45,399 nt of DNA from CALAZP01 sp964410725 (GCA_964410725.1 CAYPID010000018.1:1-45399), one strand, 5' to 3'; shown: positions 1 through 9,465, counted from the stretch's first letter. A program made the numbers and translations. Notes: generated by a model not told the origin, from the sequence alone.

Positions 1-400
1 GCAGCAGCCCATGGGTTACTCGCAACTGGGAAGCTGCATGACGTCAGTCGGGGTTTGCCTCCAAATCGAGTTTCTTTATCGCGTTTCGGGAGTAAGAAGG
101 AATGACCCCGCAATAGTTTGTGGATCGGGTGAAGCAGACTGAGAAGGTGTGAGGTCTGGAATTCAAGTGGAACCGAAAGGTTACTTCCGACATATCGACT
201 CATCATCTGAGTTCAATTGCCCGTCACAAACTCTGTGAAGTTACTTTGATCAATGAAATTTGCGACGCGGGGGAAGCGAAAAACACCTGCTCCCGTAGGT
301 CTAGGTCGGGGTTCCACTCACCAAAATATCACCTCCGGTGGGGCTGTACCCCGGCAGAGGACGCTTTACCCGCATTCAAAATAATCGCAATTTCATAGGT
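1..400. ncRNA. GC-rich gene-free stretch, possible group II intron domain I fragment
   Basis: No ORF of useful length covers this stretch. It is clearly richer in G+C than the AT-rich rest of the window (about 60% in the first 60 bases) and full of short complementary blocks, for example GGGG/CCCC around 338-352. On the plus strand, the part around 135-235 (GGTGTGAGGTCTGGAA, then GAACCGAAAGGTTAC, then CCGACATATCGAC) resembles domain I of bacterial group II introns as I remember them. No reverse transcriptase ORF, domain V or clear GUGCG-type 5' end is visible, so it would be a fragment or an intron cut by the window edge. It does not look like 5S rRNA, tmRNA or RNase P RNA. The strand is uncertain. 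Confidence 0.35.
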
Positions 401-414
401 AGATGTAGTATTAA

Positions 415-453
415 CCAAAAAGTAAGGGTTTATCTCACAATGAAATAAACCCT
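415..453 (-). terminator. candidate terminator of the TPR/LuxR gene
   Basis: A perfect 9-bp inverted repeat (AGGGTTTAT at 425-433, ATAAACCCT at 445-453) with an 11-nt loop. Read on the minus strand it is followed by TACTTTTTGG. It lies about 120 bp past the stop of the minus-strand gene that ends at 572. The stem is AT-rich and the T-tract imperfect, so this is a moderate candidate. The remaining bases between 400 and 571 hold nothing else I recognise. Confidence 0.4.
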
Positions 454-571
454 AGACCAAAATTAATCCAACGTGGTATTCTTTTCTTTGGGAAGTCAAA
501 ACTTAAAAACAAATATTAAATTAAGTTATGTAAATCTACCACTCTTAAAGAAGATTTTCAGTCCAAAATCA

Positions 572-2254
572 CTACTTGGTTTCTACTTGGTCTAGAATTT
601 TTATAATATAAGTATTCAAAGGATCCTTAGGTGATAATCCCATCTTTTTTCGAATAGCTAACCTAATTAACTCAATGGTTCTAACACTCCTATTGGTAGC
701 GGAGGCAATATCTTTACTGGTATATCCCATTCTTATGAAAGCACAAACGTCTAATTCATTCCTAGTCAGATCAGGAAATTTTCGTAACAAAACGGCAAAC
801 AAGTCTTCATTGTAATTTTTTAAATCAATTTCAATTTGATTCTCATATTCACTTGTATTCTGCGAACTAATGATTCGCTTTATCTCCTTGTTTACACTAG
901 AATCTATTTTATGAAGCTTCAATCTCCTTCCTACCTCTTCATCAATTTTCCTCAATCGATTTTTAAAACTGAGAATCAACGCCGTCTTATGCCTTAATTG
1001 TTCTTCCTTATTATTTAATAGCGTTTCCCTGGTATTTTCAATTTCTCTTAAATGATTCGCTTCTATTTCTTTGCTCTTTAACCGATAACGCGTATAATGC
1101 CAACTGACAAAGAAAAACAGCAAACCAAAACCTATTATCCAAGATAGATACCTTAATTTAAGTTGCTCCTTTTCTAATTCGGCCACCTTAATTTCAAGCG
1201 CTTGCTCAGCATATTCAGTTTTTAATCGTTCTAAATCCAAAACAAGTTGGTTGCTCTTCAAACTGTCTTCAATGTCTTTGAATTCTACATAATAGTCTAA
1301 GGCCTTTTTATAGTCCTTTTTTTGTTTGTAGGCTTCATACTTATTAACAGCTATTTCCTTCTTATAACCACTGATGTCAATAGATTCTGCCATTTCCTCT
1401 GCCGATTCAATATTAGTGATCGCCAAATCCGGATCTCCAAGTTTGAGGTACATATCACTAGTGTTAACCAGGGAAACAAATACCCCAAAATCAAGGTCGT
1501 TTCTTTTCGAAACCCTTTCACATTCTTGATACAAAAAAAGTGCCTCTTTAAATCTGCCGGTGTTTTTTAATAAGTTTCCCCGATTATTAAGATTTTGAGC
1601 CAGTAAAATCGGATTACCTTCAATTTGAATTAAATCGTAGGCCTCATTGTAATAATAAAGTGCACTGTCAATAATTTCCCTTTTCTTATATATAATCCCT
1701 AAATTATTGAAAATAGAAATCTTAATTTGATCACTAACCAAATCCCCCTCCTTTAAAGCCAGGGTGAAATATTGTTGTGCAGACTCTAATTCTTCTATCA
1801 ACAGAAAATTAGCACCTAAGCTATTTAGAATTTCAGGCACCAACTCATCTAACTGATACTCTTCAGCTAACGCTAAGGATTGAAAACTGGTCTCGATGGC
1901 TGCTTGATGGTTTTCTTTTAAGCTTTCATAGCATTCCTTGCCCAACAAATAATAAATCTTAAAGTATTCATTGGTTTGCTGCCAACTTTGAAGCCCTTTT
2001 AAATAACCTTCGACCGAATCAATGTTATTTTGGTTAAAATGAAATCTAAGCTTTTCATAAGTAGCTTGGACTTCTTTTAAAGTTTCTTGGTTTTCTGTCC
2101 TAGATTTTTCTGTTCCAAACTGGTTTGAATTCTGAGCTATTAACTCATTGGAAATGTATGGAAATAAGGTGGCCTTCGCTTCTAGTAAAGTCCCTGATAT
2201 CAATCCAAAAAAGATAGAGAAAAACCAAAAACGATTTTTATATCTATTAATCAA
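572..2254 (-). CDS. TPR-repeat protein with membrane segment and LuxR-type HTH
   Basis: A 560-residue signalling regulator of a type common in Bacteroidota. A hydrophobic N-terminal signal (residues 8-27) is followed by TPR-like helical repeats (about 60-330), a charged coiled coil (335-368), one membrane helix (371-387), a second coiled coil, and a C-terminal LuxR/GerE-like HTH (about 494-540: LTRNELDVCAFIRMGYTSKDIA, then SVRTIE). The layout predicts periplasmic TPRs and a cytoplasmic DNA-binding end, so it may carry a signal across the inner membrane; the ligand is unknown. No kinase domain is present. The start is TTG: an in-frame stop lies upstream and no early Met exists. It lies downstream of tRNA-Cys on the same strand. 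Confidence 0.8.
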   Translation of the reverse strand: MINRYKNRFWFFSIFFGLISGTLLEAKATLFPYISNELIAQNSNQFGTEKSRTENQETLKEVQATYEKLRFHFNQNNIDSVEGYLKGLQSWQQTNEYFKIYYLLGKECYESLKENHQAAIETSFQSLALAEEYQLDELVPEILNSLGANFLLIEELESAQQYFTLALKEGDLVSDQIKISIFNNLGIIYKKREIIDSALYYYNEAYDLIQIEGNPILLAQNLNNRGNLLKNTGRFKEALFLYQECERVSKRNDLDFGVFVSLVNTSDMYLKLGDPDLAITNIESAEEMAESIDISGYKKEIAVNKYEAYKQKKDYKKALDYYVEFKDIEDSLKSNQLVLDLERLKTEYAEQALEIKVAELEKEQLKLRYLSWIIGFGLLFFFVSWHYTRYRLKSKEIEANHLREIENTRETLLNNKEEQLRHKTALILSFKNRLRKIDEEVGRRLKLHKIDSSVNKEIKRIISSQNTSEYENQIEIDLKNYNEDLFAVLLRKFPDLTRNELDVCAFIRMGYTSKDIASATNRSVRTIELIRLAIRKKMGLSPKDPLNTYIIKILDQVETK

Positions 2255-2308
2255 GATGCAAGATTTGCATTAATAAAAAAGCAAAATATGAAAATTATGA
2301 AAAAAGGG

Positions 2309-2379
2309 AGGTCGGGAGCGGATTCGAACCGCCGTACAAGGTTTTGCAGACCTCTGCCTAGCCACTCGGCCACCCGACC
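2309..2379 (-). tRNA. tRNA-Cys (GCA)
   Basis: A cloverleaf on the minus strand with a 7-bp acceptor stem (GGTCGGG/CCCGACC), D-arm, anticodon loop CTGCAAA with anticodon GCA, and T-arm GGTTCGAATCC. The length of 71 nt fits tRNA-Cys. CCA is not fully encoded: the discriminator T is followed by CCC and a T-run. It reads toward the TPR/LuxR gene. Confidence 0.95.
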
Positions 2380-2394
2380 TTATTGAAAGGAAGG

Positions 2395-2402
2395 CAAATA
2401 TA
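2395..2402 (-). promoter_or_regulatory. -7 box of the tRNA-Cys promoter
   Basis: On the minus strand TATATTTG matches the Bacteroidota -7 consensus TAnnTTTG and lies 16 bp before the tRNA-Cys 5' end. The identical octamer precedes tRNA-Val at 44540-44547. I see no clear -33 TTG at the usual distance. Confidence 0.5.
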
Positions 2403-2454
2403 AATCCTTTTTTACTTTAATAGTTTAACCTTGCCCTATTAATTTCCAAATGAT

Positions 2455-3177
2455 TCAAAATTTTAATAAAAGTTTTACCAAATCGTCCATCTCCATTATA
2501 TCTTCCAACCTGTAAGCCATAACCACTCCTTCCTCAATTTCTTTCTCATAATACACCAATCCCAGGCCTTCCGCGTAAACCTCATTCCCACTGAATTCCA
2601 ACTCCAAAGCTCCATCCGCTTCATCAATCAATAATTCTTTGACCTCAAATTTCACGGCATCCAATTCCTTACCCTCCCAGGTAAAAGTATCTTCCCCACC
2701 AAATATCCTATTTTTAATCAACGTCATTTTATGTCCAGTCTCGCGATCCATCCACGTCTGCTTTTGCAAAAATATTCCCCCCCTTTCCTTAACATAAAAT
2801 GGAAAGGCGTCGCCTACCTCTATTTCAGCCTTGGTTCTTTGACTTTTTCCTATACTGTCCACCTCAAAAAGGAAAAGTTCTTCCCGTATCATTCCATTTT
2901 CTACTAATCTTTCCGTCACCAATTGCAAAGGATTGGGTTGATCTTCGTAATAAGTGGCCGTCAAATACACCTCCTCTTTCCCCAAAATAGCTCTGTAATA
3001 CCAATATACCTTTGATGGCCCTATATTTCCCACGTTCTTAAAGGCATATACCTTACCCTCCTCTAATTTCTTCAGCGGAAAATAGTACTTCCTGGTATTC
3101 CATCCATCAACGGCACACTGCGTCATCCAAATACACAAGACACAAAACCCCAGTAAACTGCCAATAGCTTTTTTCAT
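2455..3177 (-). CDS. putative lipoprotein, function unknown
   Basis: A 240-residue protein that I do not recognise. The start is the ATG at 3177, because it gives a clean signal sequence (MKKAIGSLLGFCVLCIWMTQC) with a lipobox-like MTQC, preceded by AGAGGT; a GTG nine codons upstream would only add a charged tail. After the presumed lipidated Cys18 the chain is rich in beta-strand-like segments and acidic residues, with no catalytic motif that I can see. It is divergent from secA with about 40 bp between the starts. It is most likely an envelope-anchored protein of unknown role. Confidence 0.65.
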   Translation of the reverse strand: MKKAIGSLLGFCVLCIWMTQCAVDGWNTRKYYFPLKKLEEGKVYAFKNVGNIGPSKVYWYYRAILGKEEVYLTATYYEDQPNPLQLVTERLVENGMIREELFLFEVDSIGKSQRTKAEIEVGDAFPFYVKERGGIFLQKQTWMDRETGHKMTLIKNRIFGGEDTFTWEGKELDAVKFEVKELLIDEADGALELEFSGNEVYAEGLGLVYYEKEIEEGVVMAYRLEDIMEMDDLVKLLLKF

Positions 3178-3191
3178 ACCTCTAATATCCT

Positions 3192-3199
3192 TATCTTTG
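3192..3199 (+). promoter_or_regulatory. -7 box upstream of secA
   Basis: TATCTTTG matches TAnnTTTG exactly and lies 19 bp before the chosen secA ATG at 3219. No convincing -33 TTG is present. With transcription starting about 7 bp downstream, the leader would be very short, which favours the ATG at 3219 over the TTG at 3210. Confidence 0.45.
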
Positions 3200-3218
3200 T
3201 GCACTAATTTTGATAACT

Positions 3219-6200
3219 ATGCTATCTTTTCTAAATAAAGTTTTCGGTTCTAAATACGATAGAGATGTCAAGCAATACGCCCCTATTATAGAGGAAATTA
3301 ACGAGTATTACGAAGACTTTAACCAATTGTCTAATGACGAATTGCGTCAAAAGACGCTTGAGTTTAGGAAGAGAATCGAAGACTATTTAAGTGATATCGA
3401 TCGAGAATACCATGAAGTTCATCAAAGGGCAATAGATGAAACGGATTTAATCGAAAAAGAAAATTTATTTGCTGAATTAGACCAACTTTCAACAGATAGA
3501 GATAAGGCTTTAGAAGAGGTGCTAAAGGAGATTTTGCCCGAAGCTTTTGCTGTAGTGAAATCGGCCGCCAAAAGGTTTATGGACAACTCCACATTGGAAG
3601 TAACTACTACCGAACACGATAGAAATCTAGCTGCCAACACTTCCAAAAACTATCTCACTATTAAAGGAGATACTACTATCTGGAAAAATAGCTGGAAAGC
3701 TGCAGGCGCAGATATTACTTGGAACATGTTGCACTACGACGTCCAGTTGATTGGGGGTATGGTGCTACACGATGGCAAAATTGCAGAAATGGCAACAGGG
3801 GAGGGTAAAACCCTCGTGGCCACCTTGCCCGCATATCTTAACGGCCTCTCGGGAAAAGGGGTCCACGTCATCACCGTTAACGATTACTTGGCCAGAAGGG
3901 ACTCCGAATGGATTGGCCCATTATTCGAATTTTTAATGCTCAATATTGATTGTATTGATAAATACCAACCACACTCTGAAAAGCGACGCAATGCCTACAA
4001 GGCAGACATAACCTACGGAACCAATAATGAGTTTGGGTTTGACTACCTCCGAGATAATATGGTTCGCTCATTGGAAGAAAGGGTACAAGGAAAGCATCAT
4101 TTTGCCATGGTAGATGAGGTGGACTCTGTACTTATCGACGACGCCAGAACCCCTCTTATTATTTCCGGTCCTATTGCTCAAGGTGCAGAAGACCAAGAAT
4201 ATAATGCTCTAAAGGCCCCCGTTGAAAAACTTATAGCCGCACAGAGAAAAATGGCCACCCAATACTTGGCTGACGCCAAAAAACTTTTTACCGAAGGTGC
4301 AACAGGATATGAAGAAGGGCAGGCGGGAATGGCACTCTTGCGAGCTTATAGAGCACTACCTAAACATCGTCCATTAATTAAATTTTTGAGCGAAGAAGGA
4401 ATAAAAGTAGCATTGCAAAAAGCGGAAAACTACTACATGCAGGAGCAATCCAAAAACATGCATATTGTTGATGAACCCCTTTTGTTTACCATCGACGAAA
4501 AAAACAGGAATGTAGAGCTTACCGAAAATGGTACAGAATTCCTATCTGGGTTTAATGATGATCCGCATTTCTTTATCATGCCTGATTTAACCTCAGAAAT
4601 GATGGAAATCGAAGCTGATGAAAAACTTACTCCTGCTGATAAAGCTAACGCTAAAAACAAATTGTCTCAAGATTTTTCCGTCAAAAGTAAGCGCCTTCAC
4701 GCTATGAGTCAATTGCTCAAAGCCTACACGCTCTTTGAAAAAGATCAAGAGTATGTGGTGATGGATGGGCAAGTAAAAATCGTTGATGAACAAACGGGAA
4801 GGATGATGGAAGGCCGCAGGTATTCGGATGGTCTGCATCAAGCGCTTGAAGCCAAAGAAAATGTCAAAGTGGGTGATTTGACCCAAACCTATGCCACAGT
4901 GACCCTACAGAATTACTTTAGGATGTACCACAAATTGGCAGGAATGACCGGTACCGCTGAAACGGAAGCCAACGAGCTTTGGGAAATATATAAATTAGAT
5001 GTCGTAGTAATTCCTACGAACAAACCTATCATTAGAGAGGATAAAGAAGATTTAGTTTTCAAAACTGCTCGGGAGAAATTCAATGCGGTCATTGAAGAAA
5101 TCAATGAGTTAAGCGAAAAGGGAAGACCTGTTTTGGTGGGAACAACATCTGTTGATGTGTCTGAAAAATTAAGCAGAATGCTTCAATTGAGGGGCATCAA
5201 ACACAATGTGCTGAATGCCAAACAACATCAAAGAGAAGCTGAGATTGTTGCCGAAGCAGGGAAACCTGGTAATGTAACCATCGCTACAAACATGGCCGGT
5301 AGAGGTACGGATATTAAAATTAGCGAAGAAGTTAAAAAAGCAGGTGGATTAGCTATTATCGGCACTGAAAGACACGATTCTAGAAGGGTAGATAGACAGT
5401 TGCGCGGTAGAGCCGGACGACAAGGTGATCCCGGTAGTTCTCAGTTTTATGTCTCCCTTGAAGATAATTTAATGCGGCTTTTCCAATCTGAAAGAATTGC
5501 AAGTCTGATGGACCGAATGGGCCACAAAGATGGAGAGGTGATTCAACACTCCATGGTGACTAAATCCATAGAAAGGGCTCAGAAAAAAGTGGAGGAGAAC
5601 AATTTTGGAATCAGGAAAAGACTCTTGGAATACGATGATGTCATGAACATTCAGCGGGAGGCCATTTACAAAAAAAGAGCCAATGCCTTATCGGGTGAAA
5701 GACTTTCCGTTGACCTAAATAATATGTTTGGCGCAATCGTAGAAAATCTGGTTTATGACCACAAAGGAAATACTGATTTTACTACTTTTCAAAATGAAAC
5801 TATTAGCCTACTAGGAATGGAGGCCGGTATTTCTAAAGAAGAATATGAAAGTAAAAACGCAGCGGAGCTAAATGAGGAATTTTTCCTCAACTTCACTCAA
5901 TTCTACAAAAATAAATTTGAACAACTGTCTAAGGTTTTGCTGCCTCAAATTGAACAGGTACATAAGAATCAACCTATGTATAAAAGGATTCTAATTCCTT
6001 TTACGGATGGCCGTAGTAACCCCCTTCCGGTAAGTGCCTCGATTGCTTTAGCAGTTGAAACAAAGGGGAAAAATATCCAAAAAGACATCGAACAGGCGGT
6101 GAGTTTGGCGATCATCGATGATAATTGGAAAGAGCACTTGCGATTCATGGACGAATTAAAAGAGTCCTCACAGGCGGCTTCTTTCGAACAGAAGGATCCA

Positions 6201-6530
6201 TTGGTAGTCTATAAAATGGAAGCCTACAACCTTTTTGAAAAACTAGTCTACGAAATTAATTACGATACTACTGCATACTTAAGCAAAGGAACGCTTCTTT
6301 TACCCAGTCAGGGAGATGAGTTAAAACAAGCCAAAGAGCAAAAAACTGACTTTAGCAAAGTGGGCGTAAGCAGAACTGCTGAAGAAGAAAGGATTAAAAA
6401 AGCTGCTGCTAATGCAGGAAGAGGTGGTCTAAAAACCCAAACTATTAAAAGGGCTGAAAAAAAGGTAGGAAGAAACGATCCTTGTCCCTGTGGTAGTGGG
6501 AAAAAATACAAACACTGTCACGGAAATTAA
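3219..6530 (+). CDS. secA: preprotein translocase ATPase SecA
   Basis: The motor ATPase that drives unfolded preproteins through SecYEG. Numbered from the ATG at 3219 (1,103 aa), Walker A MATGEGKT is at 191-198, the DEVD box at 299-302, and the helicase C-half motifs TNMAGRGTDIKI and RQLRGRAGRQGDPG follow near 690-730. The C-terminal zinc tail CPCGSGKKYKHC is at 1089-1100. It is about 200 residues longer than E. coli SecA. Much of the excess lies between the DEVD box and the HSD region, as is usual in Bacteroidota. A TTG three codons upstream is a weaker start. It is the first gene of a long co-directional run; the SPOR gene follows after 5 bp. Confidence 0.97.
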   Translation: MLSFLNKVFGSKYDRDVKQYAPIIEEINEYYEDFNQLSNDELRQKTLEFRKRIEDYLSDIDREYHEVHQRAIDETDLIEKENLFAELDQLSTDRDKALEEVLKEILPEAFAVVKSAAKRFMDNSTLEVTTTEHDRNLAANTSKNYLTIKGDTTIWKNSWKAAGADITWNMLHYDVQLIGGMVLHDGKIAEMATGEGKTLVATLPAYLNGLSGKGVHVITVNDYLARRDSEWIGPLFEFLMLNIDCIDKYQPHSEKRRNAYKADITYGTNNEFGFDYLRDNMVRSLEERVQGKHHFAMVDEVDSVLIDDARTPLIISGPIAQGAEDQEYNALKAPVEKLIAAQRKMATQYLADAKKLFTEGATGYEEGQAGMALLRAYRALPKHRPLIKFLSEEGIKVALQKAENYYMQEQSKNMHIVDEPLLFTIDEKNRNVELTENGTEFLSGFNDDPHFFIMPDLTSEMMEIEADEKLTPADKANAKNKLSQDFSVKSKRLHAMSQLLKAYTLFEKDQEYVVMDGQVKIVDEQTGRMMEGRRYSDGLHQALEAKENVKVGDLTQTYATVTLQNYFRMYHKLAGMTGTAETEANELWEIYKLDVVVIPTNKPIIREDKEDLVFKTAREKFNAVIEEINELSEKGRPVLVGTTSVDVSEKLSRMLQLRGIKHNVLNAKQHQREAEIVAEAGKPGNVTIATNMAGRGTDIKISEEVKKAGGLAIIGTERHDSRRVDRQLRGRAGRQGDPGSSQFYVSLEDNLMRLFQSERIASLMDRMGHKDGEVIQHSMVTKSIERAQKKVEENNFGIRKRLLEYDDVMNIQREAIYKKRANALSGERLSVDLNNMFGAIVENLVYDHKGNTDFTTFQNETISLLGMEAGISKEEYESKNAAELNEEFFLNFTQFYKNKFEQLSKVLLPQIEQVHKNQPMYKRILIPFTDGRSNPLPVSASIALAVETKGKNIQKDIEQAVSLAIIDDNWKEHLRFMDELKESSQAASFEQKDPLVVYKMEAYNLFEKLVYEINYDTTAYLSKGTLLLPSQGDELKQAKEQKTDFSKVGVSRTAEEERIKKAAANAGRGGLKTQTIKRAEKKVGRNDPCPCGSGKKYKHCHGN

Positions 6531-6535
6531 TACTT

Positions 6536-6937
6536 ATGAGATTTTTGATTGGTTTTTTTCTTGTTCTAAGTTGCTACACTTTAATGAGCCAATCCGTTTC
6601 GATTAATGAAGAGCCCGGGGTCAAGAAAATGATGGATCATTTCATCAACCTTAATAAATCCAAACCTTATTTACAAGGTTATAGGATACAATTGGCGGCT
6701 ACTACCAGTAGAGATCAATTAGAGCAAGTCAAATTAAATTTTGAAGAACTTTACCCTAATGTTCCTACCAAATGGGAACATACCAACCCCTATTTTAAAT
6801 TTCAAATAGGGGCTTATGCCACCAAATTAGAAGCCCTTCAAGCTATTTATAAACTTAAAGAAGTATTTCCTGGAGCCTATTTGGTGATTGATAAAAATAT
6901 TCCCCCAAGACAAATATTACAATCAACAGATTTATGA
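6536..6937 (+). CDS. SPOR-domain-like secreted protein
   Basis: A 133-residue exported protein. An N-terminal signal sequence (about 1-19, ending near LMSQS) precedes a single SPOR-like module (about 46-125). Its recognisable parts are GYRIQLAATTSRDQLEQVK and a second half with FKFQIGAYATKLEALQAIYKLK. SPOR domains bind denuded peptidoglycan glycan strands. That would suit its place between secA and rodA: it starts 5 bp after secA and overlaps rodA by 4 bp (ATGA). A role in wall growth is inferred from domain and context only. Confidence 0.75.
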   Translation: MRFLIGFFLVLSCYTLMSQSVSINEEPGVKKMMDHFINLNKSKPYLQGYRIQLAATTSRDQLEQVKLNFEELYPNVPTKWEHTNPYFKFQIGAYATKLEALQAIYKLKEVFPGAYLVIDKNIPPRQILQSTDL

Positions 6938-8328
6938 CGGTTTCGAAAAAGCGGTTGGATTTAACAACTTTTTCGGTTTTCATTAGCCTGCTAATCATAG
7001 GCTGGCTTATGGTTTATTCCGTTTCTTACGAAGAAGTTAAATCATTGGGCTTCTGGGAAAGTGATGCCGGCAAGCAATTAATCTGGATCGGAATTTCCTT
7101 ATTCGTGTTTTTCGTAGTTACCTTAATTGATTGGAAATTTTGGCAAACCTTAGCCTTTCCGCTTTATGGAATAGGGGTATTACTTTTAATTGGAGTACTT
7201 TTTTTAGGTGCAACAATCAAAGGTGCACAATCATGGTATATCATTGGTGGTTTTTCCTTTCAACCATCAGAAGTAGCGAAAGCAACCACTGCTTTAGGAT
7301 TAGCTGGTTATTTGAGTCTTTATAAAACTTCTTTAAAGAGTTTAAAAAATATAGTAATATCTAGTTTCATTTATTTAGTTCCGGCCTTTTTGGTCCTTTT
7401 ACAACCCGATGCCGGTTCCACTGTCGTTTTCTTTTCTTTTCTCATTGTGCAATTTCGAGAAGGACTTAATCCGGCATGGTATTTAGCCGGAATTGGATTT
7501 CTTTTAATACTCTTGTTTGGCCTTTTTTTCTCTCCAACATTGCTTACAATATTTATCATTTTTTCGATATTGATGTTTTTAGGAATACAGATTCAAATTA
7601 AAAATCCTATACGTTACTTTATTTTATTGTTGTTATTGGCCATTATAGCGTATCTGGGAGTAAAAGCAGGATTTGAATTCTGGATTCTGGTGGCAGTTGC
7701 CATTACCTTATTCACCCTTAATATTGTCTATAAAAAGTTTTTTAAAAGCCTAAATTGGTCAGCGATTTACTTATTTATCGTTCTAGGGTCTGGAGTTGCC
7801 CACGCTTCTAATTACGCTTTCAATGAATTGCTTAAACCACATCAACAAGAGCGAATTGATGTTTGGTTAAGGCCGGAAAGATGTGATCCTAAAGGTTCTT
7901 TGTACAATGTAATTCAATCTAAAATGGCTATTGGGTCTGGTGGCCTATCTGGTAAAGGATTCAACCAAGGAACTTTAACCAATCTTAATTATGTACCGGA
8001 GCAATCCACAGATTTTATTTTTTGTACCATTGGAGAAGAACACGGTTTTGTCGGCACGGTTAGTATTATTGGACTTTTCATGATACTACTCTACAGGTTA
8101 ACCCAATTGGGAGAACGACAGCGGTCTAATTTTTCAAGACAATTTATATACGGCTTTACCAGTATACTTTTTGTTCATGTTTTCATTAACATTGCTATGA
8201 CTATGGGGCTTATGCCCATTATAGGAATACCCCTGCCTTTTATAAGCAAGGGTGGATCCGCTTTATTAGGTTTAAGTATTATGATGGCCATTTCACTAAA
8301 ATTGGATAGTCACAGATTTAACATATAG
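6934..8328 (+). CDS. rodA: rod-shape determining SEDS glycosyltransferase RodA
   Basis: A SEDS-family peptidoglycan polymerase that uses lipid II at the inner membrane during cell elongation, normally with a class B PBP. The 464-residue protein has about ten hydrophobic helices and the family signatures GGFSFQPSEVAK (near 105), a large loop with a Trp-Asp catalytic neighbourhood (ERIDVWLRPERCDP), SKMAIGSGGLSGKGF, and IGIPLPFISKGGSALL near the C-terminus. It is somewhat longer than E. coli RodA (370), with extra membrane segments in the middle. RodA rather than FtsW is favoured by the YVPEQSTDFIFCTIGEEHGF segment and by the lack of division genes nearby. It is translationally coupled to the SPOR gene. 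Confidence 0.9.
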   Translation: MTVSKKRLDLTTFSVFISLLIIGWLMVYSVSYEEVKSLGFWESDAGKQLIWIGISLFVFFVVTLIDWKFWQTLAFPLYGIGVLLLIGVLFLGATIKGAQSWYIIGGFSFQPSEVAKATTALGLAGYLSLYKTSLKSLKNIVISSFIYLVPAFLVLLQPDAGSTVVFFSFLIVQFREGLNPAWYLAGIGFLLILLFGLFFSPTLLTIFIIFSILMFLGIQIQIKNPIRYFILLLLLAIIAYLGVKAGFEFWILVAVAITLFTLNIVYKKFFKSLNWSAIYLFIVLGSGVAHASNYAFNELLKPHQQERIDVWLRPERCDPKGSLYNVIQSKMAIGSGGLSGKGFNQGTLTNLNYVPEQSTDFIFCTIGEEHGFVGTVSIIGLFMILLYRLTQLGERQRSNFSRQFIYGFTSILFVHVFINIAMTMGLMPIIGIPLPFISKGGSALLGLSIMMAISLKLDSHRFNI

Positions 8329-8331
8329 GGT

Positions 8332-9465
8332 ATGATCACTTTTAAAATAGACTCTAAAGACGTTCACACTAGTGCCCGCACTGGAGTTATTCAAACTGAC
8401 CACGGAGTTATCAATACGCCTATTTTTATGCCGGTAGGAACAGCGGGGACCGTTAAGGCTATTCATGGACATGAATTGGAGTCCATAATAAAAGCTGAGA
8501 TAATTTTAGGTAATACCTACCATTTGTTTTTAAGGCCAACAACAGCGGTGCTGCATGAAGCTGGAGGTTTACATAAATTTATGAATTGGAATAAGCCTAT
8601 CCTGACCGATAGTGGTGGGTATCAAGTCTATTCTTTAAGTGGTGCCAGAAAAATAAAAGAAGAGGGCGTTACCTTTCAATCCCACATTGACGGGAGTAAA
8701 TATTTTTTTACACCTGAATCCGTTATGGATATTCAAAGGGAGATTGGAGGGGATATTATTATGGCATTTGATGAATGTACACCCTATCCCTGTGACTATC
8801 AATACGCCAAAAAATCAATGCACTTAACCCATAGATGGCTTGACCGTTGTATCGACAGGGTCAATCAAACTACACCCCTTTATGGATTTGAACAAACCCT
8901 ATTTCCAATTGTGCAAGGAAGCACTTATAAAGATTTGAGAACCGAATCAGCAGAATTTGTTGCCAGCAAAAATTTACCTGCAAATGCTATTGGCGGATTA
9001 TCCGTAGGAGAACCGGCTGAAGAAATGTATGCCATGACGGATTTGGTTACTAGGATTCTCCCTATTGATAAACCCCGTTATTTAATGGGAGTGGGCACAC
9101 CGGTAAATATTCTGGAAGCCATCGCTCTGGGAATCGATATGTTTGATTGTGTCCTCCCCTCCAGAAATGCCAGACATGGACTTCTATACACAACAGAGGG
9201 TATCATTAATATTAAAAATGCCAAATGGAAAAATGAACACACCCCGATTGACCTAAATAGTCCTAGTCCGGAAAGTAGAACACATACCAAGGCCTATTTA
9301 AGACATTTAATTACTAGTGGAGAATTCCTAGGGTTTCAAATAGCTACCCTTCATAATCTCAGTTTTTATTTATGGTTGGTAAAAGAAGCTCGCCACCAAA
9401 TTCAAATGAATAATTTTGGCCCTTGGAAAAATGAAATGACCCAAAAATTATCCACCAGACTTTAA
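8332..9465 (+). CDS. tgt: tRNA-guanine transglycosylase (queuosine pathway)
   Basis: Exchanges G34 of GUN-anticodon tRNAs for a queuosine precursor. The 377 residues carry the Tgt signatures TDSGGYQVYSLSG (Asp93, general acid/base), MAFDECTPYP, GGLSVGEP, and the nucleophile Asp272 in DMFDCVLPSRNARHG. The structural zinc site is altered: the three Cys of the usual CxCxxC are replaced by Ser310, Ser312 and Ser315, and only the His (His341) remains. I recall this loss in other Bacteroidota Tgt proteins. It starts 3 bp after rodA. Activity is expected because the catalytic residues are intact. Confidence 0.95.
   Translation: MITFKIDSKDVHTSARTGVIQTDHGVINTPIFMPVGTAGTVKAIHGHELESIIKAEIILGNTYHLFLRPTTAVLHEAGGLHKFMNWNKPILTDSGGYQVYSLSGARKIKEEGVTFQSHIDGSKYFFTPESVMDIQREIGGDIIMAFDECTPYPCDYQYAKKSMHLTHRWLDRCIDRVNQTTPLYGFEQTLFPIVQGSTYKDLRTESAEFVASKNLPANAIGGLSVGEPAEEMYAMTDLVTRILPIDKPRYLMGVGTPVNILEAIALGIDMFDCVLPSRNARHGLLYTTEGIINIKNAKWKNEHTPIDLNSPSPESRTHTKAYLRHLITSGEFLGFQIATLHNLSFYLWLVKEARHQIQMNNFGPWKNEMTQKLSTRL

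Noticed and set aside
1..400. rRNA, tmRNA or RNase P RNA
   Set aside because: No conserved core of 5S, 16S, 23S, tmRNA or RNase P could be recognised on either strand.
4593..4886. Antisense ORF inside secA
   Set aside because: It is a shadow of secA coding sequence with no family pattern.
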